A stretch of 64,000 nt of DNA from Eucommia ulmoides (GCA_016647705.1 CM028335.1:24282905-24346904); one strand, 5' to 3'. Shown: positions 45,010 to 56,300, counted from the first letter of the stretch. The notes: a model not told the origin generated them from the letters alone. Program-made: numbers and translations.

Positions 45010-48000
45010 ATGGATCGATGTCAACCTTTCAATAATGAGGTTGGAGAAGGATCATTAACAAGTGCTACCAAAAATACTGGTAGAGGGGCAACATTTTTGC
45101 CCAAGTTAACCAAAGATAGAAGTTGCGGTGTGAGGAAAGTAGTTGAATATAACGAAAATGGAGTACCAATAAGAACAGTTGCAATAGAGTACACAAGTTA
45201 TCTTGGAGTATTGGCTCGTAATATGGTTCCAATCAAGTATGATCGATGGCAGAAGGTACCACAAAAGTTAAAAAACGACATATGGAGTACTGTGGAGGTA
45301 ACCCTTTTTAATTTTTGTATAATTTGCTCCTTTTTCATATTATCTTATATATGAATGGTTTTTAGTTAAGCTATGTTGTCGATCCAAAATCAAAAAAGAA
45401 GTGTTTATCTTCGATTGGAGAAAAATGGAGGACATTCAAGAAGTACCTTACCAGTACTTATGTACGTCCATTTGAGGCTAACTCCATTGCTCTCAAACAT
45501 CCACCAAAAAAATATAAGTGCATCAAACAACGCCATTGGAATAAATTTGTTAGAAAGAGATTGACGGAAGAATTTAAGGTACCTTTTTTTATTTGTTCTT
45601 TATGCATTGGAGATACTTTTTTTTTATATTGTTACATTATGTATTTGATGTTTGGCCTACACGTGTTAAATTTTACATTGTAGAAATTAAGTGAGCTTCA
45701 AAGAGAAAGACGAGCAAAGAATATATATAACCATCGGTTAAGTCGAAAAGGCTATGCTAGACTTGTACAAGAATGTGTAAGTTTTTATAAATATAAATTG
45801 AATAAGAAACAATTTCATAGCTCTTATCTTTTGCAATATATTTATTTTATATCTTGAAATTATTATGTTTTTCTTATAGCAACCTGACGTAGAAGGGAAT
45901 GAAATTTTGGATAGAAGTTTTTATTGGAAGAAAGCTCGACAAAATAAAGATGGTGAATATGATGATGTGACGAGGATGACTGTTGAAAGAATAGTATTTT
46001 CTATTACTTCGTGCACTTATTTAAAATATTTGTATTGACTTTATCTGTGCTTATCATTTTGTATGATAATAATCTCACAGGATAAGTTGACACAAGAGGT
46101 TCAAGATGGAAGTTTAAAAACTCAAGGTAGTAATGATGTTCTTAGCATTGCGTTGGAAACTCCTGAGCATGCAGGTCGGGTGAGGGGAGTGGGAGGTCGT
46201 GTGACACCAAGTGTCTATTTTCATATGCCTAAAAGGATAAAGAAAACTGAGTTTGAAGAAAAACAAAAGTCGATGGAGGCAATGTTGTTACAATTGCAAG
46301 AAGAACTTCGTGCAATGAAACAACAGGGTGCCAGTAGTCGCCAAATGCATGAGTATGATAATGTGAGCTCTAACACTTTACACAATTATTCAATACCACT
46401 TGTTAAATCCGTGTCAAAAGAAAAAGATACTCCAAAAAGAGATGAAAATGTACCAAGACTGATCGTGAGAAAGGTAATTCATTAATTCACACCTTGTTAC
46501 TTTTAGTTTGTGTTTCATATGCTTGTTTTATGCTATTTTTAATAATATAAATTGTTTGAGAATGTTTTAGAGCAAAGCATGTAAGTTGGCAGTGAACTCA
46601 ATCGAAAATATTGTTGCTCATGGCACCGTATATGATACAATTGGAGCAAATGAAATGATACACAATGTTCCATTAGGGGATTTCTATATGCGTGTTTCCG
46701 TGGATTGTGCAATTAAGAGAGATGCTATTCTTCCAATGCCTGTACATGACGAGATGTACAAGGTTATAGATGCTGAGGGTTCTCTTGTGGCTTGGCCTAA
46801 GAATCTTATAGTAGTCGTTGATAAGGTATTAAACTTCTGTATTATTAAATTCTAAACCATTCGATTATTTCTTTAACAATTGAGTGTTGATATTGGATTT
46901 GTTATGCCACAGGTACCTTCGAAAGAGACGAATGGTGATGGTAACTTAGATTGCATAAATTCTTTTGTGGAAAATTATATAGATCTTTTAAAAGATGATG
47001 AAGTTGTAAACATTCGATTGGTAAAAGAAATATTTGGAGAGAGCATAACACTCCAACTTACTAAATCTGATTTAGAGTATTTTTGTGAGTTTAACAAAGT
47101 ATCGGCTGCATGCATCATGCTATACATGAGGTAAAAAAAAAAATTGTTTTGTTTTTTATTATGAATTCATCGTGTTTGTTTTTAGATTGGTAAATTGTCA
47201 AAAGATTATGATTTTGCTATTTGATTTCAGTTATCTATATGAAATTATTAAGAGGGGCAAATTGGATGAAAAATTTGAATGTATTAGTCCGTTGTCCATT
47301 AGTAATGGAAGATCCAAGGGTAGTGGTGAAAAATTAGGAATGCTTGCACGAAGATTAGAGACTTCAAGACCTGACCAATTATTCATTATTCCATTTGATA
47401 TTGGGTAGGTCTCTTATAATTTAGATGTATCGAGTTTTTAGTTTTAGAAAATTCATGAATTGTGAATCTCATTGTTTGTAATTTTCATTTTTTACTTTTC
47501 AGGGAACGCTGGATATTGTTGGCTATTGACCTATCAATTCTAACGATATTCTATTTTGATCCCTGTTGTTCAGGTGAAGTGAATACAACTCTTGAATTCA
47601 TAATAAACATGTAAGTGTCATTTTATTGTATTCCGTGTTTCTTTTACACGACCTTTTATGTAGGCAACTATTTATGCATTTTTTTCTCATAACTTTTTAT
47701 GTTTATAAGTTTGTTTTTTTCTATTTTTTTTCACATAATCTTTATGTAGTGGTCTTAGAACATTGGAAAGGACCAAAACAAGGACCAAAAAAACTCCAAC
47801 GTGGAAGTGCATTCAGGTGATAAACATGTTTTTCAATATATATCTATAAAATAAATATGTATATATATAATAACACAGTTGTTACACCAGTTCTCATCAA
47901 ATTTTGTTATATTTAGTGTCCTCAACAATCTTCGGCTCTGAAATCTGGTTTCTACGTAATGAGATTCATGAAAGATATTATTAGAGATAAGAGCATCATT

Positions 48001-48231
48001 TTCCGAGAAAATGTGAGATAAGTTGTTTGTTTTTAATTTATTTTGCACTTTGCATCCCTCGAAAATATTATGATTTTTTTTATTTATTTTGCACTTTGCA
48101 TCTCTCGATTTTTTTTTTTCACTAACTCATTTGAATAAATTTTGTAGTTTAATGGGAAGAATGCCCACTCCGAAGAAGAATTAGACGAATTGAGAGTTGA
48201 ATGGATTAAATATATGTCAAAACAAATGTGA
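45010..48231 (+). CDS. CACTA second gene: Transposase_24 / Ulp1-like protein, 12 predicted exons, 700 residues
   Basis: Exons: 45010-45297, 45366-45578, 45684-45776, 45880-45993, 46081-46473, 46571-46825, 46913-47130, 47231-47404, 47503-47610, 47750-47816, 47917-48012, 48148-48231. All introns are GT-AG and the phases join into one open frame of 701 codons including TGA. The N-terminal part is Transposase_24-like (TFKKYLTSTYVRPFEANS, KKLSELQRERRAKNIYNHRL, SRKGYARLVQE); a coiled coil lies in exon 5; the C-terminal third is a Ulp1/SENP-type C48 peptidase fold. The catalytic His position reads Arg (GERWILLAID) and the Cys position reads Ser (ALKSGFYVMRFM); the Asp block (YFDPC) is kept. Probably not a protease, but the frame is intact. 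An upstream first exon is possible, because the ATG follows ATTAG. Confidence 0.85.
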
Positions 48232-48269
48232 TGGCAGAAAAGGTATGTCATTATCTTGAATATATAATT

Positions 48270-48540
48270 CATTTGTGAGACGTTTAAGCTGTGTTGCTCT
48301 ATTTGTAGCGAAACCGTTGCTATCTTGTTGTTTTTGCTGTAAAACAGCAATGGGGTTGGTGCAAAAACAGCAAAACAGTGCTGTGCGTTGCAAAACAGTG
48401 CTGTTTTTGCAGCAAACAGTGCTGTGCGCAGCAAAACAGTGCTGTTTTGCTGCAAAAACAGCAGCGCACAGCACTGTTTTGCCTGTTTTTGCAGCAAAAT
48501 CATTGTTGTTTTACAGCAAAACAGTTGTTCGGCATAAATG
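48270..48540 (+). repeat. Cluster of nested palindromes with core AACAGTGCTGTT
   Basis: Behind the second CACTA gene, GCAAAACAGTGCTGTT-type words recur at least eight times in both orientations, with the 20-bp palindrome GCAAAACAGTGCTGTTTTGC and longer fold-backs around TGCAGCAAAACAG. DNA or RNA from here should form stable cruciform or branched hairpins. Confidence 0.8.
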
Positions 48541-48599
48541 TTTAATTATAAATATGTTTTTTCTGCATAAGATTGTTAGTGCAAGTCCTTGAACAGCGC

Positions 48600-48960
48600 T
48601 GAAAATAAAGTTTAATAAGTTTTTTGAGCTTGTTTTTTATTTTTAAAGTTTTTTTTTAGTAAGTTGTTTGTTGTATCTTCAAGTTTATTGTTTGAGTTGG
48701 TTTCTTGTAGCTGTAAGTTCTTTTTCTAGCTGTTTTTTTTTTTTTTTTGTAGCTACAAGTCTATTTTGTAGCTTTTTTTAGCTGGTTTTTTCTTTTTTCT
48801 TCCGTACCTCTAAGTAATTTTTTTTTTGTAGCTGTTTTTAGCAAGTTTATTTTTTCCTAGGTGTAATTTTAGATGCAAGTGTATTTTTTAAGTTGCTGTT
48901 TTTTGTTTTTTTTCTAGATGCAGGACTTCTTTTTTGGATCAACCGATGTCAAAAATTAGC
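48600..48960 (+). repeat. Degenerate T-rich tandem repeat
   Basis: Blocks of poly-T separated by TAGCTG, TAGCAAG and TACAAGT words, with no clear period. Non-coding 3' flank of the CACTA. Confidence 0.45.
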
Positions 48961-49209
48961 TGAACTTCACCTTTGGATGCTCTATGACCGAGATTTTGGT
49001 AGATTAGTTTTATTAGTTTTATATTTGATAGAAATTTTATATTTTAGACATTTATACTTATAGAAATTTAAGTTTATGATTTTTATTGTTATCTGTGTTT
49101 TTCATGTTGATGTAGAATTCTTATGTGATTAATATTTTAATTGTTTGGGTAATATGAAATTATTTTTTTAGTTAATTTTTTATAGTATTTTTCATAAAAT
49201 GGTGGGTAA

Positions 49210-49239
49210 ATTATTATTATTATTATTATTATTATTATT
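49210..49239. repeat. (TTA)n microsatellite
   Basis: Ten TTA units. Confidence 0.95.
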
Positions 49240-49299
49240 TTGTTATTTTGTTATTTTTTTTTTAATATAGATATGAGAGACAATCACAATTTTTAAATG

Positions 49300-49634
49300 T
49301 GATTGTTTTATTATTAAAGGTGATAGAAAAGAGAGTAAACATCTCAGTTTGATATAAAAGTGAGATAAATATCGTTAAAATAATCACGTTTATTACTTTG
49401 ACCACATATATATAACCCTTTTAATCACATTTGAAAATCGTGATATTAGATGGATTAACCATCTCAATTTTTAACTGTGATAAAAAATTAACCGTCTCGG
49501 TTTTTAACCGTGATTAAAAAGATACTTTTAATCACACCGCATACTATCACGGTTTGTTCTGGGACTAAAAACTGTGATAAAAATATTTTTATCACGTTTT
49601 TTAACTGTGATAAAAAACCTTTTTTCTTGTAGTG
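49300..49634 (+). repeat. CACTA subterminal repeats and right terminal inverted repeat
   Basis: At least eight copies of AACTGTGATAAAAA, AACCGTGATTAAAA and reverse forms such as ATCACGTTTT, then the terminal TTTTTTCTTGTAGTG. These are the usual binding sites for the element's own proteins. Confidence 0.85.
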
Positions 49635-50662
49635 TAGGCGGTGAAAGTACAGAGAGTTTAGGTTTTGGTTCATCGCCGCAGTGGTGAAGTAAACTGACTT
49701 AACTCACCGCTGCGGCGGTCTCTCTGTGCAGAAAATATCTATTTTCCAGATATTTTGAAACCTTATATTTAAACCCTTGTTTTCCCTTATTTATCAAGAA
49801 CGTTCCACACTTTATAAACTTGATGTTAAGCATATTTTGAGAGCTCAAAGAGGAGATTCAACATTTGGAGAAGGGGAATCAATTCAGGACTAATCTTTGG
49901 TGACAGTGGACCACTCCACTCTAAGATTTGATCGTTCTTTCTTTGTTTCTATCTTTATAACTTAACTTTTCATATAAAATGATGACGAATTCTTCTTGTT
50001 TTCATATTTGTATGGTTAAGATCATGGTAGGATAGATAAATATTATCTAGGGATTGATGTAACTCATGTAAATATATGTTTGATTGAATATATGTTACTT
50101 TAACTATTGTTTGTCTAAATCCGATTGTGTTTACCATTTTATTACAATTTTAATATGATTGTTGAGGTATTAGAAAGTGTGCAATCCATGACCTTAGAAA
50201 GTGTGCAATCCATGAGGTTGGGTCAAGACTCATGTGACTATGTATTATATAAAACGCTAGAGGGGGACTTCGGTGTTAATGTGAAGTCATATAATTGCTC
50301 ATTTTACACTCGGGAGAGGTAATGAGTGAGTTTGAGATACCTAGATTGTCGGATAGGATAAACACTATTATTGTTAATTAAACGAAGTCAAACATGTATT
50401 AAGTGAATGAAATCAATCCATAGATAATCCATTTAATTAGAATTAACCCAATAGTTGTTAGGTTAACTTAGTTTTTAAATATTCAAACTCAAACATTTCG
50501 TGAACCGTCGAGATAATATAAGACTATGCAAATCGCGGTATTCAATTAATCTAACACGTTTCCTAGAGGACGATATCCGATCGAAAGGTCTACTATATTA
50601 AAACTTGACCTCGTGCACTTGTGAGTATATTAATATGTGAAAAAGTTGTCGCGTCCACATAA

Positions 50663-50980
50663 CATGAAGTCAATACAAGAAGACAAAAAGTCTAAACATG
50701 CCTAGAGTGTAGGGACTAGTCTTTATTCGGTTTAAGGAAATTTATGCAGGTGAACAAATGAAATGTCTATTCGGCTCGAAGGGGACTACAAAGGGATAAA
50801 ATTCCATAGGTAGGCTTGAAAAGGCTCAATCAGTCCAAATAAATACCTAAATCATCTCTCCTAAACTACTTAGCTTATGATTTCGCCTCAAGTTTCACTA
50901 AACCGGGTTCTAGAATCTTTACAACATGATGAATCCAATTTTTGATATATAATTGTCCCCTAGTCAACTCGATGATTAGA
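50663..50980 (-). other. 3' internal fragment of element G, right of solo LTR E
   Basis: The sequence from about 50800 (complement of GCCTAAATCATCTCTC..., GATTTCGCCTCAAG) matches the 3' internal regions of B (3670-3730) and F (55310-55360). No ORF. Confidence 0.6.
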
Positions 50981-51936
50981 TAATTTGTATAATAGTTGAG
51001 TAAATATCTTTATTCAATTCAACTAATTATCCAATCTTTAAGTCTCACCCATCAAAAGGTTACCCAAATTATATTTGTCTCTCGCACTCAATATAATAGG
51101 GGTTGTATTTCTCTGGTCTCAATATGTAAGATTATCACCTCTCGAATGCCTAATCTTACACATCTATGATATATAATTTACCTCTTGCATAAATTCGCAA
51201 TTATGCATAAAGAAATTCAAATGATCAAAACGTGAAATCCAATTAACAACTTAAAATCTCAAGGCATAATTCATACAAAGCTATTCAAAAACCCCTAGAT
51301 AGAAACTTTAACACAATATAGCGGAATCTATAACTAATATTTTCTAGAATTTCATAAATGTAAACATTTGTGCAATAAAATATTCAAAATACAAAATTCA
51401 AATAATATTATGGAGAAGATAAGAAATTAAATATGTTTTGTAGAGATGTTTTGTTCCAAATCTTCAATCTCGCGCCTTCTCCTTATCCCGTGCTCGCTCC
51501 TCTTCGATTCCTCCTCTTCCTCTCCTAAAAAATGAGCCAAAAAGGCCCTAAAAATGTTTGCGATCAGAATGTTGGCACTGTAGTGCCAAAATAATGGTGT
51601 TGCAGCTCCGTTCTTGTGTTAGGGTTTTCAAACGGGGCAGAAGCACCGCGCTGCAGTACAGGTCTTTTCGATTGAAGTAATTCAAAAGGTTATGAAAATT
51701 TAAGACATAGATATACAACTTTCATGTTTTGAATTTGTCCAAAATAGGATTACAGCATGGTCAAAATTGATCTTGAAGTTACAACACCTGCACTCATTTT
51801 GCACCTCTTCTCCCATTTATTTATAATCCTACAAAGTAACACAAAAAGATATCAAACCAACACAAATGCTTGAAAACTCACAAATATTTGAATTTAAATG
51901 TATTTAATTTGTTAGTACATAAATCACTCATCAAAT
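50981..51936 (-). repeat. 3' LTR of element H (group 5), truncated at its U5 end
   Basis: The plus-strand end is ACTCATCA, followed by the polypurine complement AATACCCCCAATTTC. It aligns with 39345-40313 but lacks the first 175 bp of that LTR. Palindromic words GGCACTGTAGTGCC and GCACCGCGCTGCAG at 51570-51660. Confidence 0.7.
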
Positions 51937-52585
51937 ACCCCCAATTTCAAACGTTTTCTTGTCCTCAAGCAAAAAAAAAAGAAAAGAAAGAAAAGAAAAA
52001 AAAGATACAAATCAAATACTAAAAGCTAATAATGAAATTGTGAGTTTCGTATTGAATTAATAACAGTGCAAGAATCTCCGTAACCATAAGATACTCCAAG
52101 CTCAAATGAAATGCACATATTAAAATTATATCGAATTTCAACTTTCAGTATCAATTTCAATCCACTCAATACTCTTGATGTGTGAGTGCATGCACAATCA
52201 CTCTTACCCAACCAAAGGAGCTCCGGATAGATTTATGTGCTATGGAGACAATGAACACTCTCTAGATTTTGAATTTAAGAACAACCATAGTCTATTTTTC
52301 GTGTCACTCTCTACTAATTGTATAAGTACATATGCCATTGGAGATGAAAAGGACTTTGTGGGTTGTAATGTATGGCCAGGGTAAAAGATAGATGGAAATG
52401 TCATTTTTAGGCTTAAATCACCGTAGGCATGTATGACAACTCATGGATCTTACAAGATTTTCAAGAAAAAATTTCACTGACTCCCTATTTCGTTACATGT
52501 ATTCTTTCAATCGATCCCACAAGTTATTATTCACAAAACAAATTGAAACACATTTTTTTTTTGGTTTATAACATAGGTGAGAGCT
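51937..52585 (-). other. 3' non-coding region of element H
   Basis: Polypurine tract next to the LTR, an A/G-rich stretch at 51970-52000, no ORF with a domain. Interrupted by F at 52586 and continuing at 58033. Confidence 0.55.
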
Positions 52586-54300
52586 TGGTAGCGTGTAAAT
52601 ATGCCACTACTTACTCTCGCAAGTATACGAGGTCTAAGTTTTAGTATAGTGTTATCGTTAAGATCGGGTTATCGTATCCAAGGACTATTGTCGTTACTAT
52701 CGAATACCGTGTTTGTCGTGACCTAAGTTTATCTAGGCGAAAAACAAATGTATTTAAATAATTAAACTAATACTAATATAACCTAAATTAACTATACTAT
52801 TATGTTAATATGTTTTAGGGTGAAGAATTGTATAGGGATTAACGTGTTTACAAATACGTGTTCGATTCCGATTTACTCGCGTTTACGTTATTCGACCTAT
52901 TTGACAACCTCGGTACGTAAACTCCACTGCCACATCTTCTGAGTGTAAAACGGGAGAATACATGACTTCGAGTCAACGAAGAAGACCCCCTCAACGTCTT
53001 TACAACCCTAGGTCATGTGAGTCTCGCCCAGCGTCATTGATTGCACACAATCCAACTCCCTCCCGGGTTATTGGATCATCGCGTTGTATTTACCCTATCG
53101 ACAATCTCTGTTCTAAAACTCCCTCGCCACCTCGTCCGAGTGTAAGACGAGGAATATAACGCAACTTCGAGCCAACGAAGAGGTTCCCCTCAATGTCTTA
53201 ACGACCCTAGGTAGCGTGTGTCTTGCCCAACGTCATCGATTGTCTACGATTCAAACCCCGACCGGGTTATATAATCGTGGCGTTTGTTTACTGTAATTCG
53301 AATCCGGGGTTTTGTCAAAACCCCATATTCTCCATTTATCAATCCAAGCATAATAAACAAACAATACGATAAATACAATCAAACTACGAAGAACAATCAC
53401 AAACGAAACACCGAAATCACCCAAACAATGTATTTATAAATATTAGGTTAATCCCTACTACATTCCATATTTAACTCGGGGCCATAGCCACATATACAAT
53501 GAAAATAACGAACTAAATATGCTCACATGCTCCTAAGGTAAAGAAATAAGAAAAAACGATCGAAGAACTTAGCCTCGTCTCAAGATAAACCGCTAAGAAC
53601 GCTCAACGATCGATTCGTTGTTTTCTCCACTTTGGGATGTGAGCTCCACCACTAAAATTCCTAACCCTTGGCTTAAGTATAGCTTAACGGGCTCAAAAAT
53701 GCAAGAGATGGAAGACAGATCACGGACAAGGGGAAGGAGAGGGGATATTTATAGCAAAAATATCCTAAAAATATCTAAAGGCTGTGCAGGGCAAATCTGC
53801 CTAGGCGATGGAAATTGCACCTAGGCAGAGTTAGGTTGGTTAAGTTTGATCGCCTGGGCGGTAAAGTAGGCGATGGACTGGAGAACATTCTGTTGGATTT
53901 TCGCCTAGGCGGTAGAATTTCCTCCTAGGGGAGCGGCTGTCAGTAGCTCTTCTGCGTCCTCTGCTGGATTTCTGCCTAAGCGGTAGAATTTCTGCTCCGG
54001 CGGTCGTCTGTCAATAACATTTTGCTCTTCTCTGTATTTTCACCGCTTAAGCGGTGGTCTAGACGCTTAAGCGGTGGGCCTGTTTCATCTTTTAGCCTCC
54101 GAGCTTGTTTATCCACCGTAACTTCAAACTGCTTTGGTTCGATCTCATCGTTTTAGCTCCAGTTTCCTATCTTTTTGCCCCACATACCTGAGTTATACAA
54201 AAAGTCTGAAAACTAATTAAAACATAATAAAAATAACTATAAATATATTCGAAAACTAACAAATTCGGATTGGAAATAGATATGTTTGTCACACCTATCA
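52586..54300 (-). repeat. 3' LTR of element F (group 3)
   Basis: TGGTAGCGTG ... ACACCTATCA, followed by the polypurine complement ATACCCCCAAACTC. Two R/U5 tandem units (from about 52902 and 53100), TATA box at 53746-53754, palindromes at 53795-54085. Confidence 0.92.
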
Positions 54301-55802
54301 ATACCCCCAAACTCAAAGTTTGGCTAGTCCTCAAGCCAAACACACGCACTAAAATGAAAAATACACAAACGGAAATAAATAACAAACAACCTAAAAACAA
54401 TCTAAACATAACAACATGCGAGTTTTAAATTCTTCTAACGGCCTATTTATTTTTCCCTCATCAACCGCCAATTATATCGAGTTCAGGCGGTAACAGACAT
54501 CATGAGGTTCTAAATTTTTGACATGTAATAATGGTGAACGTTATTCTAGATCCTTTAAATGTGTTAGTGCGAGACTCAATAATATAACTATACAACGATC
54601 GGATTGGATTATCCACCAACGAAATTCATGAGTTAAGGATTACCATAAGCTGGATTGGGGTTCACTCTCCACTAATGTAGGTTTAGTAGTTCATGAAGAT
54701 CATTAGGACTTGGTTCGGTTTTGGTATATTTGGCCAAGGGTAATATGAAATAGAAAACGGGTTAACATTGTTAACTTAACGTTATCCAAGGCTCAACGCT
54801 TGGCACATTCACTCTCGAATCCCTATAGAAAGATTGGAAAACAATCCCGAATATGCATTGAAGACCTACATACTCACTTGTAAAAAAGAAACGGAAATAA
54901 AAACCGTATTTACATTTGGTTCTTTATTTTTTTATTTTTTATTTTTTTCTATTATTTTTTTTCTTTTCTTTTCTTTTCAATGAACACACCCCCAAACTTA
55001 TTTGATTGTTAAAATTGAAGGGGTGTGTGAAATACAAATAAAAAACGACAAGTGAGTACTCAAATACCGAACCAATTAGAAGTTCGCCCTAAACCCAACC
55101 GCTCACATCAAGAAGCCTTTGCAACGGCTAACTTGATTCACTCAAATGTGCCTTTAAATCCAGTGATATAGGTTTGGAAAATGATCAACTGGCTAGGGTA
55201 TTAGTGTATGTGTTCAGAATTGAATTTGCATTTTGGCTTCGACAGGGTAACGAGGGATAAACATATATTAAGGTAGGCTTAAAAAGGCTCAAGCGACAAA
55301 ACGACTGCCTAAATCACATCTCTTGAACTACCTCGCCTAGGATTTCGCCTCAAGCTTCCCCTCAATCAAGTTATAGAATCCTTAATGTGTCATGAATTTG
55401 GTTAATCGATAATCGTCCTCAAATCAATTGAATAACTATACATTGAGTCTATGTGCCCGTGCAAATTAGGATCTACAATAATTTTAACCAAAAAATATAG
55501 TCAAGCACACAGAATCACACATGCATGGGTATTACCCTTGACCTCGAAAACAACCAAGGGTAATCTCATCATCGGGTGATGGCCCAGATGAATGCAAAAC
55601 TCAACATATAAATAATAACACAAAAACATAAACACATTCTAACCTAAACACACATGCAATACGGAAAACAATAACACATAAACTAACATACTACACACTA
55701 CACATCACCCCCAAACTCAAAGTGGACAGTGTCCTCAGCGAACCCAATCATCATTCTTCAACATAAGGAATTAAAGCATGCTGATGAAGGGTGTTTAGAA
55801 CA
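54301..55802 (-). other. 3' non-coding region of element F
   Basis: Terminal polypurine tract at 54301-54314, internal AAGTTTGGGGGTGTGTTC tract at about 54982-55000 and another at about 55703-55722 (complement of CATCACCCCCAAACTC). A TTTTC/TTTTA-rich run lies at 54925-54980. No ORF. Confidence 0.7.
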
Positions 55803-55833
55803 CTTACCTGGGAGGCGAGAGGATCTCGCCTCC
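55803..55833 (-). other. Post-ORF stem-loop with perfect splice-donor-like site, element F
   Basis: GGAGGCGAGA-GGA-TCTCGCCTCC is a perfect 10-bp stem with a 3-nt loop (55811-55833). In the sense direction it is followed immediately by CAG-GTAAGTG, the ideal plant donor. It begins 22 bp past the ORF stop. Confidence 0.7.
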
Positions 55834-55855
55834 GAATCAAGTCGGATGGGATGGA

Positions 55856-56068
55856 TCAAAAAGAATTACTTGGATTGCCTCCCAAGAAGCGTGTGGTTGA
55901 ATGTCCTCGGCCCGATATTTTTAGAACACCCTCAAGATTGGCAAGGTTTTGTTTTGGATGGCTCAAACTCTCAACGAAACACCTCACCGGCTTATGTGCT
56001 TGGCCAAGCACAATAGAAAGCTTGGAATCTGGTCGAAAGGGATGCATCAATAACCATCGATCTAACAT
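55856..56068 (-). CDS. Micro-gag, 70 codons, element F
   Basis: Intact frame from the conserved ATG-TTA-GAT start. Residues 1-16 match the N-terminus of the long gags; from about residue 22 (GQAHKPVRCFVESLSHPKQN, LANLEGVLKISGRGH) it matches the gag C-terminal region and the D micro-gag, so D and F share one deletion. There are no coiled coil and no zinc knuckle. It could be a residual peptide, or simply the leftover of a cis-acting region; translation is unproven. Confidence 0.5.
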   Translation of the reverse strand: MLDRWLLMHPFRPDSKLSIVLGQAHKPVRCFVESLSHPKQNLANLEGVLKISGRGHSTTRFLGGNPSNSF

Positions 56069-56079
56069 CGCCAAGTACC

Positions 56080-56162
56080 CTGCATAGGATACGAAAACAA
56101 AACTACAAACAAAAATTATATACAAAATAAACGCCTAAAGTAAAATTAAGTCATTTACACAC
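56080..56162 (-). other. Candidate leader intron, element F
   Basis: Donor ATT-GTGTGTAAAT at 56162 and acceptor CGTATCCTATGCAG at 56080, 83 nt, ending 11 nt before the ATG. Confidence 0.5.
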
Positions 56163-56276
56163 AATATCAATACTAACGAAATCGCCAATCCTGGTAATAC
56201 GAAAAACTTGCTTCTCCTATCTAAAACTTAAGTCTTGAGCCGTTACCACGTTTCTTCGACACTAACATCAAAACAA

Positions 56277-56294
56277 TCCCCGGCAACAGCGCCA
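56277..56294 (-). promoter_or_regulatory. tRNA-Asp primer binding site, element F
   Basis: TGGCGCTGTTGCCGGGGA, one mismatch, six bases from the LTR edge. A decayed second copy is seen near 56190-56213. Confidence 0.9.
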
Positions 56295-56300
56295 AAAACT

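Larger units (their letters stand above)
41378..49634 (+). mobile_element. CACTA (En/Spm) DNA transposon, left end truncated
   Basis: The right end is CTTGTAGTG (49634), the inverse of CACTACAAG, preceded by subterminal repeats. Two genes in the usual order: TNP2 transposase, then a Transposase_24/Ulp1 gene. No CACTA terminus is found on the left; LTR sequence passes straight into transposase coding sequence near 41375. TAG occurs at both junctions (41375-41377, 49635-49637), which could be the 3-bp target duplication or chance. Confidence 0.9.
41086..50657 (+). mobile_element. Solo LTR E (group 4), split by the CACTA transposon
   Basis: Starts TGATAGGTTG and ends GTCGCGTCCA. Flanks TATAA (41081-41085) and CATAA (50658-50662) match at four of five positions. 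Its parts (41086-41377 and 49635-50657) total about 1.3 kb and align with the solo LTR 58872-60334. Palindromes flank the CACTA on both sides; TATA-like TATATTTAAACC at about 49764. Confidence 0.75.
39170..50980 (-). mobile_element. Element G, gypsy-like (group 5), 3' part only, split by solo LTR E
   Basis: 3' LTR 39170-40313, polypurine tract, 3' internal region 40314-41085 and 50663-50980. At about 50980 the sequence switches to the middle of another group 5 LTR (element H), so the coding part and 5' LTR of G are deleted. Confidence 0.65.

Noticed and set aside
48084..48592. Ala/Cys/Phe-rich ORFs on both strands
   Set aside because: Produced by the palindromic AACAGTGCTGTT cluster; symmetrical readings on both strands are expected there.
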